From contig DDVW01000005.1 in the NCBI GenBank assembly GCA_002345545.1, forward strand, positions 1 through 53,638: a stretch of 53,638 nucleotides of DNA. Reading direction: 5' to 3'. Below are positions 25,916 to 35,362 of the stretch, one piece after another; position 1 is the stretch's first letter; each line of letters starts with the position of its first letter. The notes under the pieces were generated by a model. The model was not told where the DNA came from. It ran no database searches and saw only the letters and a program-made list of their open reading frames with translations. The DNA is from Stenotrophomonas sp. UBA2302. GTDB taxonomy: Bacteria > Pseudomonadota > Gammaproteobacteria > Xanthomonadales > Xanthomonadaceae. The position numbers and the translations under genes are program-made.

Positions 25916-26587
25916 GTGAGCACGCAGGTCCTGTTGTGCTGGAGCGGCGGCAAGGACGCCGCATGGGCCCTGCATGTGCTCAGCCAGCGGGGCGACATCC
26001 ATGTGGTCGCATTGCTCACCACCTTGACCGAAGGCCACGGGCGCTCATCGATGCAGGGAGTACGCCGCGAGGTGCTGCAGGCACAGGCCGACGCCGCCGG
26101 GCTGCCGCTGCTGCAGTCGTGGATACCGCAGGCCTGTGACAACACCCGGTACCTGCAACGCATGGCTGCCACCCTGGCCCAGGCCCGGCAGCGCTGGCCC
26201 GCGCTGGAAACCGTGGCATTCGGCGATCTGCTGCTGCACGACATCCGCCAGTGGCGTGAGCAGCAGATCGCGGCACTGGGCTGGAGGACGCTGTTTCCAC
26301 TGTTCGGCAGCGATACCCGTCTGCTGGCCGCGAAGATGATCGATGGCGGCCTGCGCGCCCGTCTGTGCTGCGTGGATACGCAGGTGCTGGAGGCGGAATT
26401 TGCCGGCCGTGCCTTCGATCACTCCCTGCTGGCGGCACTGCCGGACGGGGTCGACGCCTGCGGCGAACACGGCGAGTTCCACACCTGCGTCAGCGCCGGG
26501 CCGATGTTCCATTCGCCGCTGGACCTGCGGCAGGGTGTCGACACCCTGCGCGATTCCCGCTGGCGCTATACCGACTTCATGCTGTAA
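25916..26587 (+). CDS. PP-loop ATPase, diphthine-ammonia ligase-like (DUF71)
   Basis: A 223-residue protein with the PP-loop ATP-binding motif near its start (LLCWSGGKDAAWALHVL, SGGKD) and the family's C-terminal signature GVDACGEHGEFHTCVSAGP. VAFGDLLLHDIRQWREQ lies in between. This is the DUF71/Dph6-like group of the adenine nucleotide alpha hydrolases. Diphthamide does not occur in bacteria, so the amidation target must differ. The start is GTG at 25916, 3 bp after the small upstream gene. Confidence 0.85.
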   Translation: MSTQVLLCWSGGKDAAWALHVLSQRGDIHVVALLTTLTEGHGRSSMQGVRREVLQAQADAAGLPLLQSWIPQACDNTRYLQRMAATLAQARQRWPALETVAFGDLLLHDIRQWREQQIAALGWRTLFPLFGSDTRLLAAKMIDGGLRARLCCVDTQVLEAEFAGRAFDHSLLAALPDGVDACGEHGEFHTCVSAGPMFHSPLDLRQGVDTLRDSRWRYTDFML

Positions 26588-26610
26588 GTCCGGAGCCGGG
26601 CAGCCGCCGC

Positions 26611-27216
26611 TCAGAACCCGGTGGCGCGGGTGCTGTCGCACTGCTCGCGCAGGTACTCCAGCGCCTGCAGCACCCGGGTGGCGATCTCGGTTCCTTCCAG
26701 ATGCAGCACCGCGTCCTGCTCGTTGCCGGCCAGCCGCATGAGCACCTGGTTGCCGCGCTGGCCCAGCTGGCGGATGCTGCCGAACTGCATGCCGTCCGGG
26801 TTGCCGATCCACTCGCTGCCCAGCAGCTCGGCCGCGCTGGCTTGGCTTTGGTCGTAACTGTCGTGGGGGTTGCGCAGCACCAGCGTGGTGGCACTGGCGT
26901 CGGCCCGCAGCCGCGTCACGCAGCGGGCCAGCGGCTCGGCCTCGATGATCACCGGCAGCGGCTGGAACTGCGCCTGCAACTGCTCACGCCGCGCGGCAGC
27001 CAGCGCCTCGCTCATCGGCGTGCTGAGGTACCGGTTGCCCGGCAGTACCTGCTGCAGGAACTGCTGGGCACTGGCCACGCTGCGCACGTCCGTGGCCGCG
27101 CCTTGCGGCTCGCCGGCCAGCGCCTTGCCGCCCATCGACAACGCCAGCAACAGCACGCACCCGGCGCGCAAATTGCCGCGACCGGCACACCTTCCACTTT
27201 TCCAGCACCTGCGCAT
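26611..27216 (-). CDS. exported protein of unknown function
   Basis: A 201-residue protein whose N-terminus (MRRCWKSGRCAGRGNLRAGC, then LLLALSMGGKALAG) has a basic region and hydrophobic core, looking like a signal peptide cleaved after ALAG. The mature part has no family I recognise. It has strand-helix alternation and two cysteines (in LARCVTRL and REQCDS) that could form a disulfide in the periplasm. It lies 77 bp downstream of fghA on the same strand and is convergent with the PP-loop gene. Confidence 0.65.
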   Translation of the reverse strand: MRRCWKSGRCAGRGNLRAGCVLLLALSMGGKALAGEPQGAATDVRSVASAQQFLQQVLPGNRYLSTPMSEALAAARREQLQAQFQPLPVIIEAEPLARCVTRLRADASATTLVLRNPHDSYDQSQASAAELLGSEWIGNPDGMQFGSIRQLGQRGNQVLMRLAGNEQDAVLHLEGTEIATRVLQALEYLREQCDSTRATGF

Positions 27217-27293
27217 CGCCTGCCCCCTGGCCACCGTGGTCGGCCGATGATCGCAAAAGCCACCGCCGCCGGCCATCCCGGCGGCGGCCGGGC

Positions 27294-28130
27294 TCAGCGC
27301 ATCGCCCTGGCGTGATGGGCGATGTGCTCGCCAATGAAACTGGCGATGAAGTAGTAGCTGTGGTCGTAACCGGGCTGCATGCGCAACTCCAGCGGATGGC
27401 CGGCAGCCTCACAGGCGAGCTGCAGCAGCTCGGGCTTGAGCTGGTTGGCGAGGAATTCATCGGCATCACCCTGGTCGACCAGCAGCGGCAGCTTTTCCTG
27501 TGCGCCGGCCACCAGCGCGGTAGCGTCGTAGTGCACCCACGCCGCCTGATCGTTGCCAAGGTAGGCGGCAAACGCCTTCTGCCCCCACGGCACCTGCGAC
27601 GGCGCGACGATCGGCGAGAACGCCGACACGCTGCGGTAGCGGCCCGGATTCTTCAGCGCGATGGTCAGCGCACCGTGGCCGCCCATCGAATGGCCGCTGA
27701 TCGCACGTGCATCGCTGGCGGGGAAGTTCGCCTCGATCAGTGCCGGCAACTCGGTGACGACGTAGTCGTACATCCGGTAATGCGCCGCCCACGGCTGCCG
27801 CGTGGCGTTGACGTAGAAGCCGGCGCCCTTGCCCAGGTCGTAGCCCTCGGCATCGGCCACGTCATCGCCACGCGGGCTGGTGTCGGGCGCGACGATGATC
27901 ACGCCATGCTCGGCGGCATAGCGCTGCGCGCCGGCCTTGGTGATGAAGTTCTGCTCACTGCAGGTCAGGCCCGACAGCCAGTACAGCACCGGCAGCTTCG
28001 CGCCTTGCTGCGCCTGCGGCGGCAGATACACCGCGAACGTCATATCGCAGCCCAGCACTTCCGAGCGGTGCCGGTAGACATCCTGCCAGCCGCCGCAACA
28101 GGCGCGGTGTTCGATGCGTTCAATGCTCAT
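27294..28130 (-). CDS. fghA: S-formylglutathione hydrolase
   Basis: A 278-residue alpha/beta hydrolase that completes glutathione-dependent formaldehyde oxidation by splitting S-formylglutathione to formate and glutathione. The nucleophile elbow is [13 protein letters not shown] (Ser148), with family stretches [31 protein letters not shown] and [15 protein letters not shown]. The acidic residue and catalytic histidine come late ([21 protein letters not shown]). It is the last gene of the frm operon, starting 1 bp after the small upstream gene. Length and motifs are complete. Confidence 0.96.
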   Translation of the reverse strand: MSIERIEHRACCGGWQDVYRHRSEVLGCDMTFAVYLPPQAQQGAKLPVLYWLSGLTCSEQNFITKAGAQRYAAEHGVIIVAPDTSPRGDDVADAEGYDLGKGAGFYVNATRQPWAAHYRMYDYVVTELPALIEANFPASDARAISGHSMGGHGALTIALKNPGRYRSVSAFSPIVAPSQVPWGQKAFAAYLGNDQAAWVHYDATALVAGAQEKLPLLVDQGDADEFLANQLKPELLQLACEAAGHPLELRMQPGYDHSYYFIASFIGEHIAHHARAMR

Positions 28131-28131
28131 G

Positions 28132-28470
28132 TCAGGCAGCCTCCTGTGGGGATGCGAGGCGGATCTCGCAGGCCTTCCACACGTCCAGATCCCCCTTCAC
28201 CTCGATGCGCGAAGCCTCGGCCAGCACACGGATACGCAAGGCGTAGAACGCCTCCGGGATCTCCTCGTATTCGTCCGGCGCGGCGATCAGCACACCTGCC
28301 GTGACGAAGCCGGCGTTCTTCCAGCTGCGGTCCAGCGACGCCAGGATCAGCTGGTCGATCGTCACCAGGTCGGACTCCCGCAGCCGCTCGATGGCTTCAC
28401 GTGCTTCCGGACTGTCATCCATGCCAGCGAGTGCCGCGGCCAATCCTTCTTTATTGAACATCGCCGTCAT
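28132..28470 (-). CDS. small unknown protein (DUF3658-like) in the frm operon
   Basis: A 112-residue acidic protein squeezed between frmA and fghA with 1-bp gaps on both sides, which strongly suggests it is translated as part of the operon. The sequence from about 30 ([20 protein letters not shown], then [19 protein letters not shown]) faintly resembles DUF3658 domains; this is memory-based and uncertain. ATG 28470 abuts the frmA stop; ATG 28461 is an alternative. No signal peptide or catalytic motif is evident. Classical frmRAB operons lack this gene. Confidence 0.75.
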   Translation of the reverse strand: MTAMFNKEGLAAALAGMDDSPEAREAIERLRESDLVTIDQLILASLDRSWKNAGFVTAGVLIAAPDEYEEIPEAFYALRIRVLAEASRIEVKGDLDVWKACEIRLASPQEAA

Positions 28471-28471
28471 C

Positions 28472-29629
<1,158 letters not shown>

Positions 29630-29905
29630 TTATTTGAGATAGGAACGGATCAGGCTGGACATCTCGGCCACGCGCGCGGCGCGCTCGCCTTCCGACTGTG
29701 CCGGCTGGCCGAATTCCTCGCGCAGGTGCGCCTCCATCACCTCGGACATCAGCCCGTTGACAGCGCCACGGATGGCGGCGATCTGCTGCAGCACCGGATG
29801 GCAGTCTTCGCCGGCGTCCAGCGCCCGCTCCAGCGCATCGCACTGGCCACGGATGCGTTTGACCCGGGCCAGCACCTTCTTCTTTTCTTCCGGCGAGTGC
29901 GGCAT
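29630..29905 (-). CDS. frmR: formaldehyde-responsive repressor FrmR (CsoR/RcnR family)
   Basis: A 91-residue all-helical CsoR-family repressor. It begins MPHSPEEKKKVLARVKRIRG, retaining Pro2, and has Cys35 in AGEDCHPVLQQ and His60 in MEAHLREEF. Pro2 and Cys35 are the residues cross-linked by formaldehyde in characterised FrmR, which releases it from DNA. The RGQ.DALERAL and IAAIRGAVNGLM helices are typical. ATG 29905 gives the normal family length. It heads the frm operon and sits directly behind an operator-like repeat at 29917-29942. Confidence 0.95.
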   Translation of the reverse strand: MPHSPEEKKKVLARVKRIRGQCDALERALDAGEDCHPVLQQIAAIRGAVNGLMSEVMEAHLREEFGQPAQSEGERAARVAEMSSLIRSYLK

Positions 29906-29916
29906 CGGCCAGCTCA

Positions 29917-29942
29917 ATATCCTGTACTGGGGGACAGTATAT
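29917..29942 (-). promoter_or_regulatory. FrmR operator overlapping the frm promoter
   Basis: On the plus strand ATATCCTGT (29917-29925), the spacer ACTGGGGG and ACAGTATAT (29934-29942) form an inverted repeat matching at 8 of 9 positions around a G-tract. This is the architecture of CsoR/RcnR/FrmR operators. Read on the minus strand, TATACT (29941-29936) is a good -10, and TTGGCA (29965-29960) lies 18 bp upstream as -35, so bound FrmR would cover the -10 and start site. It ends 12 bp before the frmR ATG. Confidence 0.82.
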
Positions 29943-30101
29943 TTATCAGGCCACGACATTGCCAATACGCTGCCCGAAAGGCCCCTTCCCGCCGCACCCG
30001 GCAGTGCGCTGGAGGCGCAGCAGCAGGATCTTCACAAGGCCGTATCAACTGCTGCACGTGGCCGCAGTATCGTCGCCGTCACGCGCCCCGGAGTAGCCAC
30101 A

Positions 30102-31784
30102 ATGATCCGCCGATCCGTGCTCCTGCTGCTGCCTTCGACCCTGCTTTTCACGCTGCTGGCCGGCTGTGATCCCGCCAGGAAGGCCGGCACCGAAACGGCC
30201 GCCGCTCCCGATCCTGCGGCCGTGCCTCTGTTGGAGACCTTCGGCGATCTGCATCGCGATATCGGCACGCCGGTGCCGCTGGCGCAGCGCTACTTCGACC
30301 AGGGGCTGCGACTGGCCTACGGCTTCAACCACGAGGCGGCCGGGCGCGCGTTTGCCGAGGCGGCGCGACTGGATCCGCGCTGCGCGATGTGCGTCTGGGG
30401 TCAGGCGCTGGTGTTGGGGCCGAACATCAATCTGCCGATGGACCCGGCCGCGGCGAAAGAGGCCACCGCGCTGGCGCAGCGGGCCGCCAGCCTCGCCGGC
30501 AGCGCGCGACCGGAGGACCAGGCGCTGATCCAGGCGCTGCAGCAGCGCTATGCCGATCCCGCACCGGAGGACCGCACCCCACTGGACCGCCGCTATGCCG
30601 AGGCGATGGCCGGTGTTGTCGCGCGGTTTCCGGGCGATGACGATGCCGCCACGCTGTATGCCGAGGCGCTGATGGACCTGTCGCCGTGGGCGTACTGGAA
30701 TGCCGATGGCACGCCGGCGCAGTTCACCCCCACGCTGGTCGGCGAGCTGGAGCGCGTGCTGGCCCGCAACCCGCGCCATATCGGCGCGATACATTACTAC
30801 ATCCACGCCATCGAGGCCTCGCCCGAACCGCAGCGCGGCGAACCCTACGCCGATAGGCTGGCGGCGCTGGCACCCGGCTCCGGGCATCTGGTGCACATGC
30901 CCGCCCACATTTATATCCGCATCGGCCGCTACCACGATGCGACCCTGGCCAATCTGGCCGCCACCACCGCCGACAAGAATTTCCTGGCGGTGTGCCGCGG
31001 CAGCAACGGCGTCTACCCGCTGGGCTACGTGCCGCACAACTGGCACTTCGCGACGATGACCACCGGCCTGACCGGCTCACGCACACTTGCGTTACAAGCG
31101 GCCAGGCAGACCGCCGAGCGCGCCGACCGCGCGGCGATGGGCGAGGCGCCGATGCAGTTCATGCAGCAGTTCGTGGTCACCCCGCTGCTCACCCAGGTCC
31201 GTTTCGGCGACTGGGACGCGATCCTGTCGGCAGCGGCCCCGGCTTCGGAGCTGCCGTATCCGGCCGCGATCCGTCACTTCGCCCGTGGCATGGCCCAGCT
31301 GCGCAAAGGCGCCGTGGAGGAAGCGGCCAAAGAGGCCGCCGCGCTGCACGCGACCGCCATCGACCCGGCGATGGCGCAGGTCAGCTTCTTCGATATCAAC
31401 CACGCCGGCGCCGTGCTGCAGGTGGCCGATGCGCTGCTGCGCGGCGAGCTGCTGCGCGCGCAGGGCAAGCACGAGCAGGCGATCGCCGCGTTGCGTGATG
31501 CCGCCTCCGCCGAGGACGCACTGGCCTACAACGAGCCGGCCGACTGGCCGCTGCCGGTGCGTCCGTACCTGGGCGCGGCCCTGCTCGATGGCGGCGATGC
31601 CAAAGGTGCGGCAGAGGCTTTCCAGCAGGACCTGAAGACCTATCCGATCAACGGCTGGTCACTGTTCGGTCTGGCGCAGGCGCAACAGGCGCTGGGCCAG
31701 ACCGACGCCGCGCGCGCGACCTCGCGCCTGCAGGCCGACGCCTGGCAGTGGGCCGATGCACCGCTCACCGCCGCGCGCTATTGA
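30102..31784 (+). CDS. TPR-repeat lipoprotein
   Basis: A 560-residue protein with a lipoprotein signal peptide: MIRRSVLLLLPSTLLFTLLA followed by GC, giving Cys22 as the lipidated residue (LLAGC). The mature protein is a helical solenoid of TPR-like repeats, for example RYFDQGLRLAYGFNHEAAGR, HMPAHIYIRIGRYHDATLAN and ALLDGGDAKGAAEAFQQDL. CVWGQALVLGPNINLPM and GAIHYYIHAIEASPEPQRGE are characteristic of a conserved family of long TPR proteins. GGAG lies 8 nt before the ATG at 30102. It is divergent from frmR, so they may share regulation. A scaffold or assembly role is inferred; no enzyme motif is seen. Confidence 0.85.
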   Translation: MIRRSVLLLLPSTLLFTLLAGCDPARKAGTETAAAPDPAAVPLLETFGDLHRDIGTPVPLAQRYFDQGLRLAYGFNHEAAGRAFAEAARLDPRCAMCVWGQALVLGPNINLPMDPAAAKEATALAQRAASLAGSARPEDQALIQALQQRYADPAPEDRTPLDRRYAEAMAGVVARFPGDDDAATLYAEALMDLSPWAYWNADGTPAQFTPTLVGELERVLARNPRHIGAIHYYIHAIEASPEPQRGEPYADRLAALAPGSGHLVHMPAHIYIRIGRYHDATLANLAATTADKNFLAVCRGSNGVYPLGYVPHNWHFATMTTGLTGSRTLALQAARQTAERADRAAMGEAPMQFMQQFVVTPLLTQVRFGDWDAILSAAAPASELPYPAAIRHFARGMAQLRKGAVEEAAKEAAALHATAIDPAMAQVSFFDINHAGAVLQVADALLRGELLRAQGKHEQAIAALRDAASAEDALAYNEPADWPLPVRPYLGAALLDGGDAKGAAEAFQQDLKTYPINGWSLFGLAQAQQALGQTDAARATSRLQADAWQWADAPLTAARY

Positions 31785-31921
31785 GCCACGCAGCCACGGC
31801 CGGCCCTTCCACCGAGCCGGGCCACATGTGGCAATTGCGCCGCGCCCGGATCATGCACACGGTACCGGTCGCCGCTATGCGCCCCGCGGCGATGATCACG
31901 CCACGGAACGACGATGACGGC

Positions 31922-32164
31922 TCAACCGCCGCAGCCGCCGCAACATTCCGAAGGCACGCGTTCCAGCTGGGTGGCGGCAACCGGCAGGCCACCCTGTCCC
32001 AGGGCTGGCAGCAGGCTGCGCTCGTCCAGTTGGGTCGAGATCCGCAGCACCCGGGTGAACGGTTCGATATCGACCAGCACCGATGGATCGACGTTCTGCA
32101 GCGCCTGCTCCAGCTTCTGCAGATCCGGTGCCTGGGCTGGCAGTGAAATCCTGAATTGCGTCAT
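31922..32164 (-). CDS. small protein with Cys-rich C-terminal tail, possible metal binder
   Basis: An 80-residue protein ending in ECCGGCGG. The body (MTQFRISLPAQAPDLQKLEQ and TRVLRISTQLDERSLLPALG) has a strand-helix-strand-strand-helix-strand pattern reminiscent of the ferredoxin-like HMA metallochaperone fold, but the usual CxxC loop is absent and three cysteines are moved to the C-terminus. ATG 32164 is preferred: GGGAG is 7 nt upstream, whereas ATG 32170 would be too close. It is convergent with the TPR lipoprotein. I do not recognise a named family. Confidence 0.65.
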   Translation of the reverse strand: MTQFRISLPAQAPDLQKLEQALQNVDPSVLVDIEPFTRVLRISTQLDERSLLPALGQGGLPVAATQLERVPSECCGGCGG

Positions 32165-32323
32165 CGACATGCTCCCGGGGCAGGCTGGCAACCGGGGGCC
32201 CGCCCCGCGGCTGTCCCGGCAACGGACGACCACGCCCGCGCCTTGAATACTGCATGCCCGTACCGACAGCCGCCCTGACCGTGGTCAAGCCGGCAGGTAA
32301 TGACGCGTGACGGATTGATGCCG

Positions 32324-33493
32324 TCAGCGCGGCAACACCGTCACCGGCGACAACGGCTTTCCAGCATCCCCGGTCCAGCGCATCAGCGTCAGCTGCGCCC
32401 GTTGCGCGCCCTTCGTGCCCGAGTTCTCGACCTGGTAGAACAGACCCTCCCCCACGGGCTGCAGGCCGACATCGGCCTTCTGGTTCCAGCCGCGGATGCC
32501 GCTTGCCGCATCATGCAAGCCGTCCTCAGCCAAGGTCAGCCGCAGCCCCTGCTCCCAGCCGCTGCCAGCGGCGGCCGGCACGCCCACCAGATCACCACTG
32601 GAAGGTGGCTGCCGTGCATCCACCGCATACAGCAGATAGTTCGGAAACTCCGGTTTCCTGCCCGGATAGACGCCCATGAACCAGCGCTGCGAGACCGCGT
32701 CATAGGCCAGGTTCTGCACGCCGTAGGTGGTGTTGCCGGTATGCACGAAGTACTTGCCATCCACCGTGGCCGGTCCGTGCCGGTGGGGCGCGTGCTCGAC
32801 CAGCGGCCGCGCGTACTGCTGCCAGTTGCCGATGTCGTATTGCAGCAGCACCTGATGGTCGTTGTCGCTGCGCGCGGTATTGCCGTAGATGCCGTAGGCA
32901 ACCGTCAGATAGGCCGGACCATCGACCGCGCCGAAGCGTGGCCCGAACGACACCCCGTCGATACCGGAGCAGCCATAGCGGTGATCCGGCGATGCGGCTT
33001 CATTGCCGGAGTACCTGCCATCGTCGCCATCGAAGCGGCCGTCGCCGTTCACATCGGCGGTGTAATCGCTGACCACCTCGGGCAGGTAGACGGTGCGGAA
33101 GATATCGCCGTCGTCCACACGCATGTCCACCCGGTCGATACGGCTGCCATCGATCACCGCGATGTAGAACGCCTGGTCGGCCTTGTATTCAAGCGAACCG
33201 TAGATGTGGCCGTCAGCGGCGTTGAAGTCCAGATCACCCAGATGCCCTGTCCAGCCCACGAGGGTGCCGATCAGGTTGCCGTGGAAGTCGTACTTGGCCA
33301 GCAGGTCGGTGAACGAGTAGTAGATGTAACCCCGCTGCCGGTCCACCGCGATGCCCTGCACGTGCCCGGAAGGCCAGGTGCCGCCATCCTGCTGCAACGG
33401 CAGCGGTGGCAGGGTTTGCGAAGCGCTCGCAAGCGGTGCAACCGTCACGACGGCAAGCGCCAACAGCACCGGGAGGAGAAGCGGATTTTTCAT
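32324..33493 (-). CDS. secreted protein with Asp-rich Ca-binding-like loop, PhoD neighbour
   Basis: A 389-residue exported protein. The signal peptide is MKNPLLLPVLLALAVVTVAP with cleavage expected near ASA-SQ. Repeated short strand motifs (HVQGIAVDRQRGYIYYS, LGDLDFNAADGHIYGSLEYK, VQNLAYDAVSQRWFMGVYP) suggest a beta-propeller-like fold. DVNGDGRFDGDDGR at 147-160 looks like an EF-hand or dockerin calcium loop. It follows phoD by 52 bp on the same strand and is probably co-transcribed with it and the TonB receptor. No catalytic site is recognised; binding or hydrolysis of a phosphorylated ligand is speculation. Confidence 0.75.
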   Translation of the reverse strand: MKNPLLLPVLLALAVVTVAPLASASQTLPPLPLQQDGGTWPSGHVQGIAVDRQRGYIYYSFTDLLAKYDFHGNLIGTLVGWTGHLGDLDFNAADGHIYGSLEYKADQAFYIAVIDGSRIDRVDMRVDDGDIFRTVYLPEVVSDYTADVNGDGRFDGDDGRYSGNEAASPDHRYGCSGIDGVSFGPRFGAVDGPAYLTVAYGIYGNTARSDNDHQVLLQYDIGNWQQYARPLVEHAPHRHGPATVDGKYFVHTGNTTYGVQNLAYDAVSQRWFMGVYPGRKPEFPNYLLYAVDARQPPSSGDLVGVPAAAGSGWEQGLRLTLAEDGLHDAASGIRGWNQKADVGLQPVGEGLFYQVENSGTKGAQRAQLTLMRWTGDAGKPLSPVTVLPR

Positions 33494-33545
33494 GGGGAGG
33501 CAGGCTCGGCTGTCGGGATATGGAGTGCGGAGGTCAGGCTCTGAC

Positions 33546-35183
33546 TCAAGTGCGGATGAAGCGGCGCTGCCCCTTTTCCGCGGACATACGGTGGGTGCCG
33601 GAAAGCGCCAGCGTCCGCGTCTTGATGTCCTGCAGGAATACCCATTCGCCGGTAATCCGCTGCGGGGTGAGCTCGATCATCGCGTAGCCGCGGCGCGCGG
33701 TATCGCACCAGTCCAGTTCCGGATTGGTGGCGACAAAGGCGCGGGCGACGTTGTGCGGATCGGTGGCCAGGCTGCCTTCGATACCGCCGGAGGTGACGCC
33801 CTGCACGGCGAATTCGATACCGGCGGGCTCGCCGTCCTGCAGCATCGAATAGGCCCACGCGTTGTGGCTGTCGCCGGACAGCATCACCAGCTCCGCATCG
33901 GCCTGCTGGGCGGCACGCAACAGGCGCGCACGGGCCGCGGGGTAGCCATCCCAGCGGTCCATCCACATCGGCACGCCCAGTCGCGCACCACGGACGTTGT
34001 CATGGAAGGCCTGCACGCTGCGCTCACTGGCGTCGGCGCGCAGCCAGCCCAGGGTTTCCTTCGGCATCACGGTGCGACCGAGGATGGTGCCCATCCCGAC
34101 CAGCTGCCAGTGGCTGCTGCGCGCGTTCTCGCGCAGCGCGTGATACAGCCAGCGCTCCTGCTCCAGGCCGAGCATGGTCGCCGACGGATCCTGCCAGGGG
34201 CCATCGCGGAAGGCTTCCAGCGCCGCATCGGTACCGGCACGGTAGGCGCTGGCGATATCCGCCGGCCGGGTACGTCCAACCAGGCGGGATTCGGTGCGGT
34301 ACAACGTGGCCAGGGTGCCGATCGGATAGGCCTTCCACGGCTCATCGGACACCGGCATCCATTCTCGGTAGGCCTGCATCGCGGCGGCCCTGCGCACACT
34401 CCAGTCGCCTTCGCGCTCGGGCTGATGGTTCTGCGCCCCGCCTTCCCAGGCATCGTTGGTGATTTCGTGGTCGTCCCATAGCGCCACCATCGGCGCCATC
34501 TGGTGCAGCTTCTGCAGGTCCGGATCGGCGCGGTAACAGGCCAGGCGCATGCGGTAATCCAGCAGCGAGACCATTTCGTGGTCGTGCGCCGGCAACACCT
34601 CGCGTTCCAGCACCCGGTCCTGCGCCTTGTACGCGGCGATGCCGTACTCGTAAATGTAGTCGCCCACATGCAGCCACAGGTCCATGTCCTGGCGCGCGGC
34701 GGCGTGGGCATAGGCATTGAACCAGCCCACCGGCAGGTTCGCGCAGGAGAACAGGCCGAGCTTGAAGCCGCTCACATCGCCCACCGGCAGGGTGCGGGTA
34801 CGGCCGACCGGCGAGAAGCTGCCATCGGCGGCAATGAACCGGTACCAGTAAGTCGTGCCCGGCTGCAGACCGTCCACGGTCAGCTTGGCGGTCCAGTCGC
34901 GGTAGCGGCCGGTACGCACGCTGGCACCGGCGACCACGCGGGTGAAGTCCCGATCCAGCGCGATCTCCGCCCGCAGCGTGGCTTCATCGGCATTGCCGGG
35001 TGCCACGTAGCGCGTCCACAGCAGCATCGAGTCCGGTCCGGGCTCGCCGCTGGCGACGTTGTGGGTGAAGCCGCTGGCACCGACGAGTTCGGAGGCAAGC
35101 ATGCGGCCAGCAGGCAGCAGCAGCGCGCCCAGGCCAAGGCCGGCCCCGATGATCAGGCGACGGCGATCGATGTTGGGGGTCAT
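33546..35183 (-). CDS. phoD: PhoD-like alkaline phosphatase, Tat-exported
   Basis: A 545-residue metallophosphoesterase of the PhoD family, releasing phosphate from mono- and diesters in the periplasm. The N-terminus MTPNIDRRRLIIGAGLGLGA has a twin-arginine signal (DRRRLI), as expected for an enzyme folded with metals in the cytoplasm. An N-terminal domain contains GFTHNVASGEPGPDSMLLWT. Metal motifs are GLFSCANLPVGWFNAYAH, LHVGDYIYEYG, ALWDDHEITNDAW and LVMLSGDSHNAWAY. AGGA lies 9 nt before the ATG at 35183. It follows the TonB receptor by 179 bp and precedes the secreted protein. Confidence 0.93.
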   Translation of the reverse strand: MTPNIDRRRLIIGAGLGLGALLLPAGRMLASELVGASGFTHNVASGEPGPDSMLLWTRYVAPGNADEATLRAEIALDRDFTRVVAGASVRTGRYRDWTAKLTVDGLQPGTTYWYRFIAADGSFSPVGRTRTLPVGDVSGFKLGLFSCANLPVGWFNAYAHAAARQDMDLWLHVGDYIYEYGIAAYKAQDRVLEREVLPAHDHEMVSLLDYRMRLACYRADPDLQKLHQMAPMVALWDDHEITNDAWEGGAQNHQPEREGDWSVRRAAAMQAYREWMPVSDEPWKAYPIGTLATLYRTESRLVGRTRPADIASAYRAGTDAALEAFRDGPWQDPSATMLGLEQERWLYHALRENARSSHWQLVGMGTILGRTVMPKETLGWLRADASERSVQAFHDNVRGARLGVPMWMDRWDGYPAARARLLRAAQQADAELVMLSGDSHNAWAYSMLQDGEPAGIEFAVQGVTSGGIEGSLATDPHNVARAFVATNPELDWCDTARRGYAMIELTPQRITGEWVFLQDIKTRTLALSGTHRMSAEKGQRRFIRT

Positions 35184-35308
35184 GGGAGAACGTCCTGACA
35201 GACATGGGTAAAGGGCAGGAGGGACGCGGTTGGGCAACCACCTCGCCCTCCCCGCTCTTTGCGCATGCGTAAAAGTGTCGTCCGGCCAACGGGCCGGGAT
35301 TCGCCGCT

Positions 35309-35338
35309 GCCCCTCTCCCCTGCATGCAAGAGAGGGGC
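35309..35338 (-). repeat. intergenic hairpin, CCTCTC-type inverted repeat
   Basis: GCCCCTCTC (35309-35317) and GAGAGGGGC (35330-35338) are perfect reverse complements around a 12-nt loop that itself contains the palindrome TGCATGCA. It lies between the TonB receptor and phoD and could attenuate or stabilise the transcript. No T-run follows on the minus strand. Confidence 0.6.
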
Positions 35339-35362
35339 GTGCAACCAGGTGGACTTCCCGGC

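Noticed and set aside
29757..30101. Upstream extension of the TPR lipoprotein frame
   Set aside because: It would run through frmR and its promoter; the lipoprotein signal peptide begins cleanly at ATG 30102 with a ribosome binding site.
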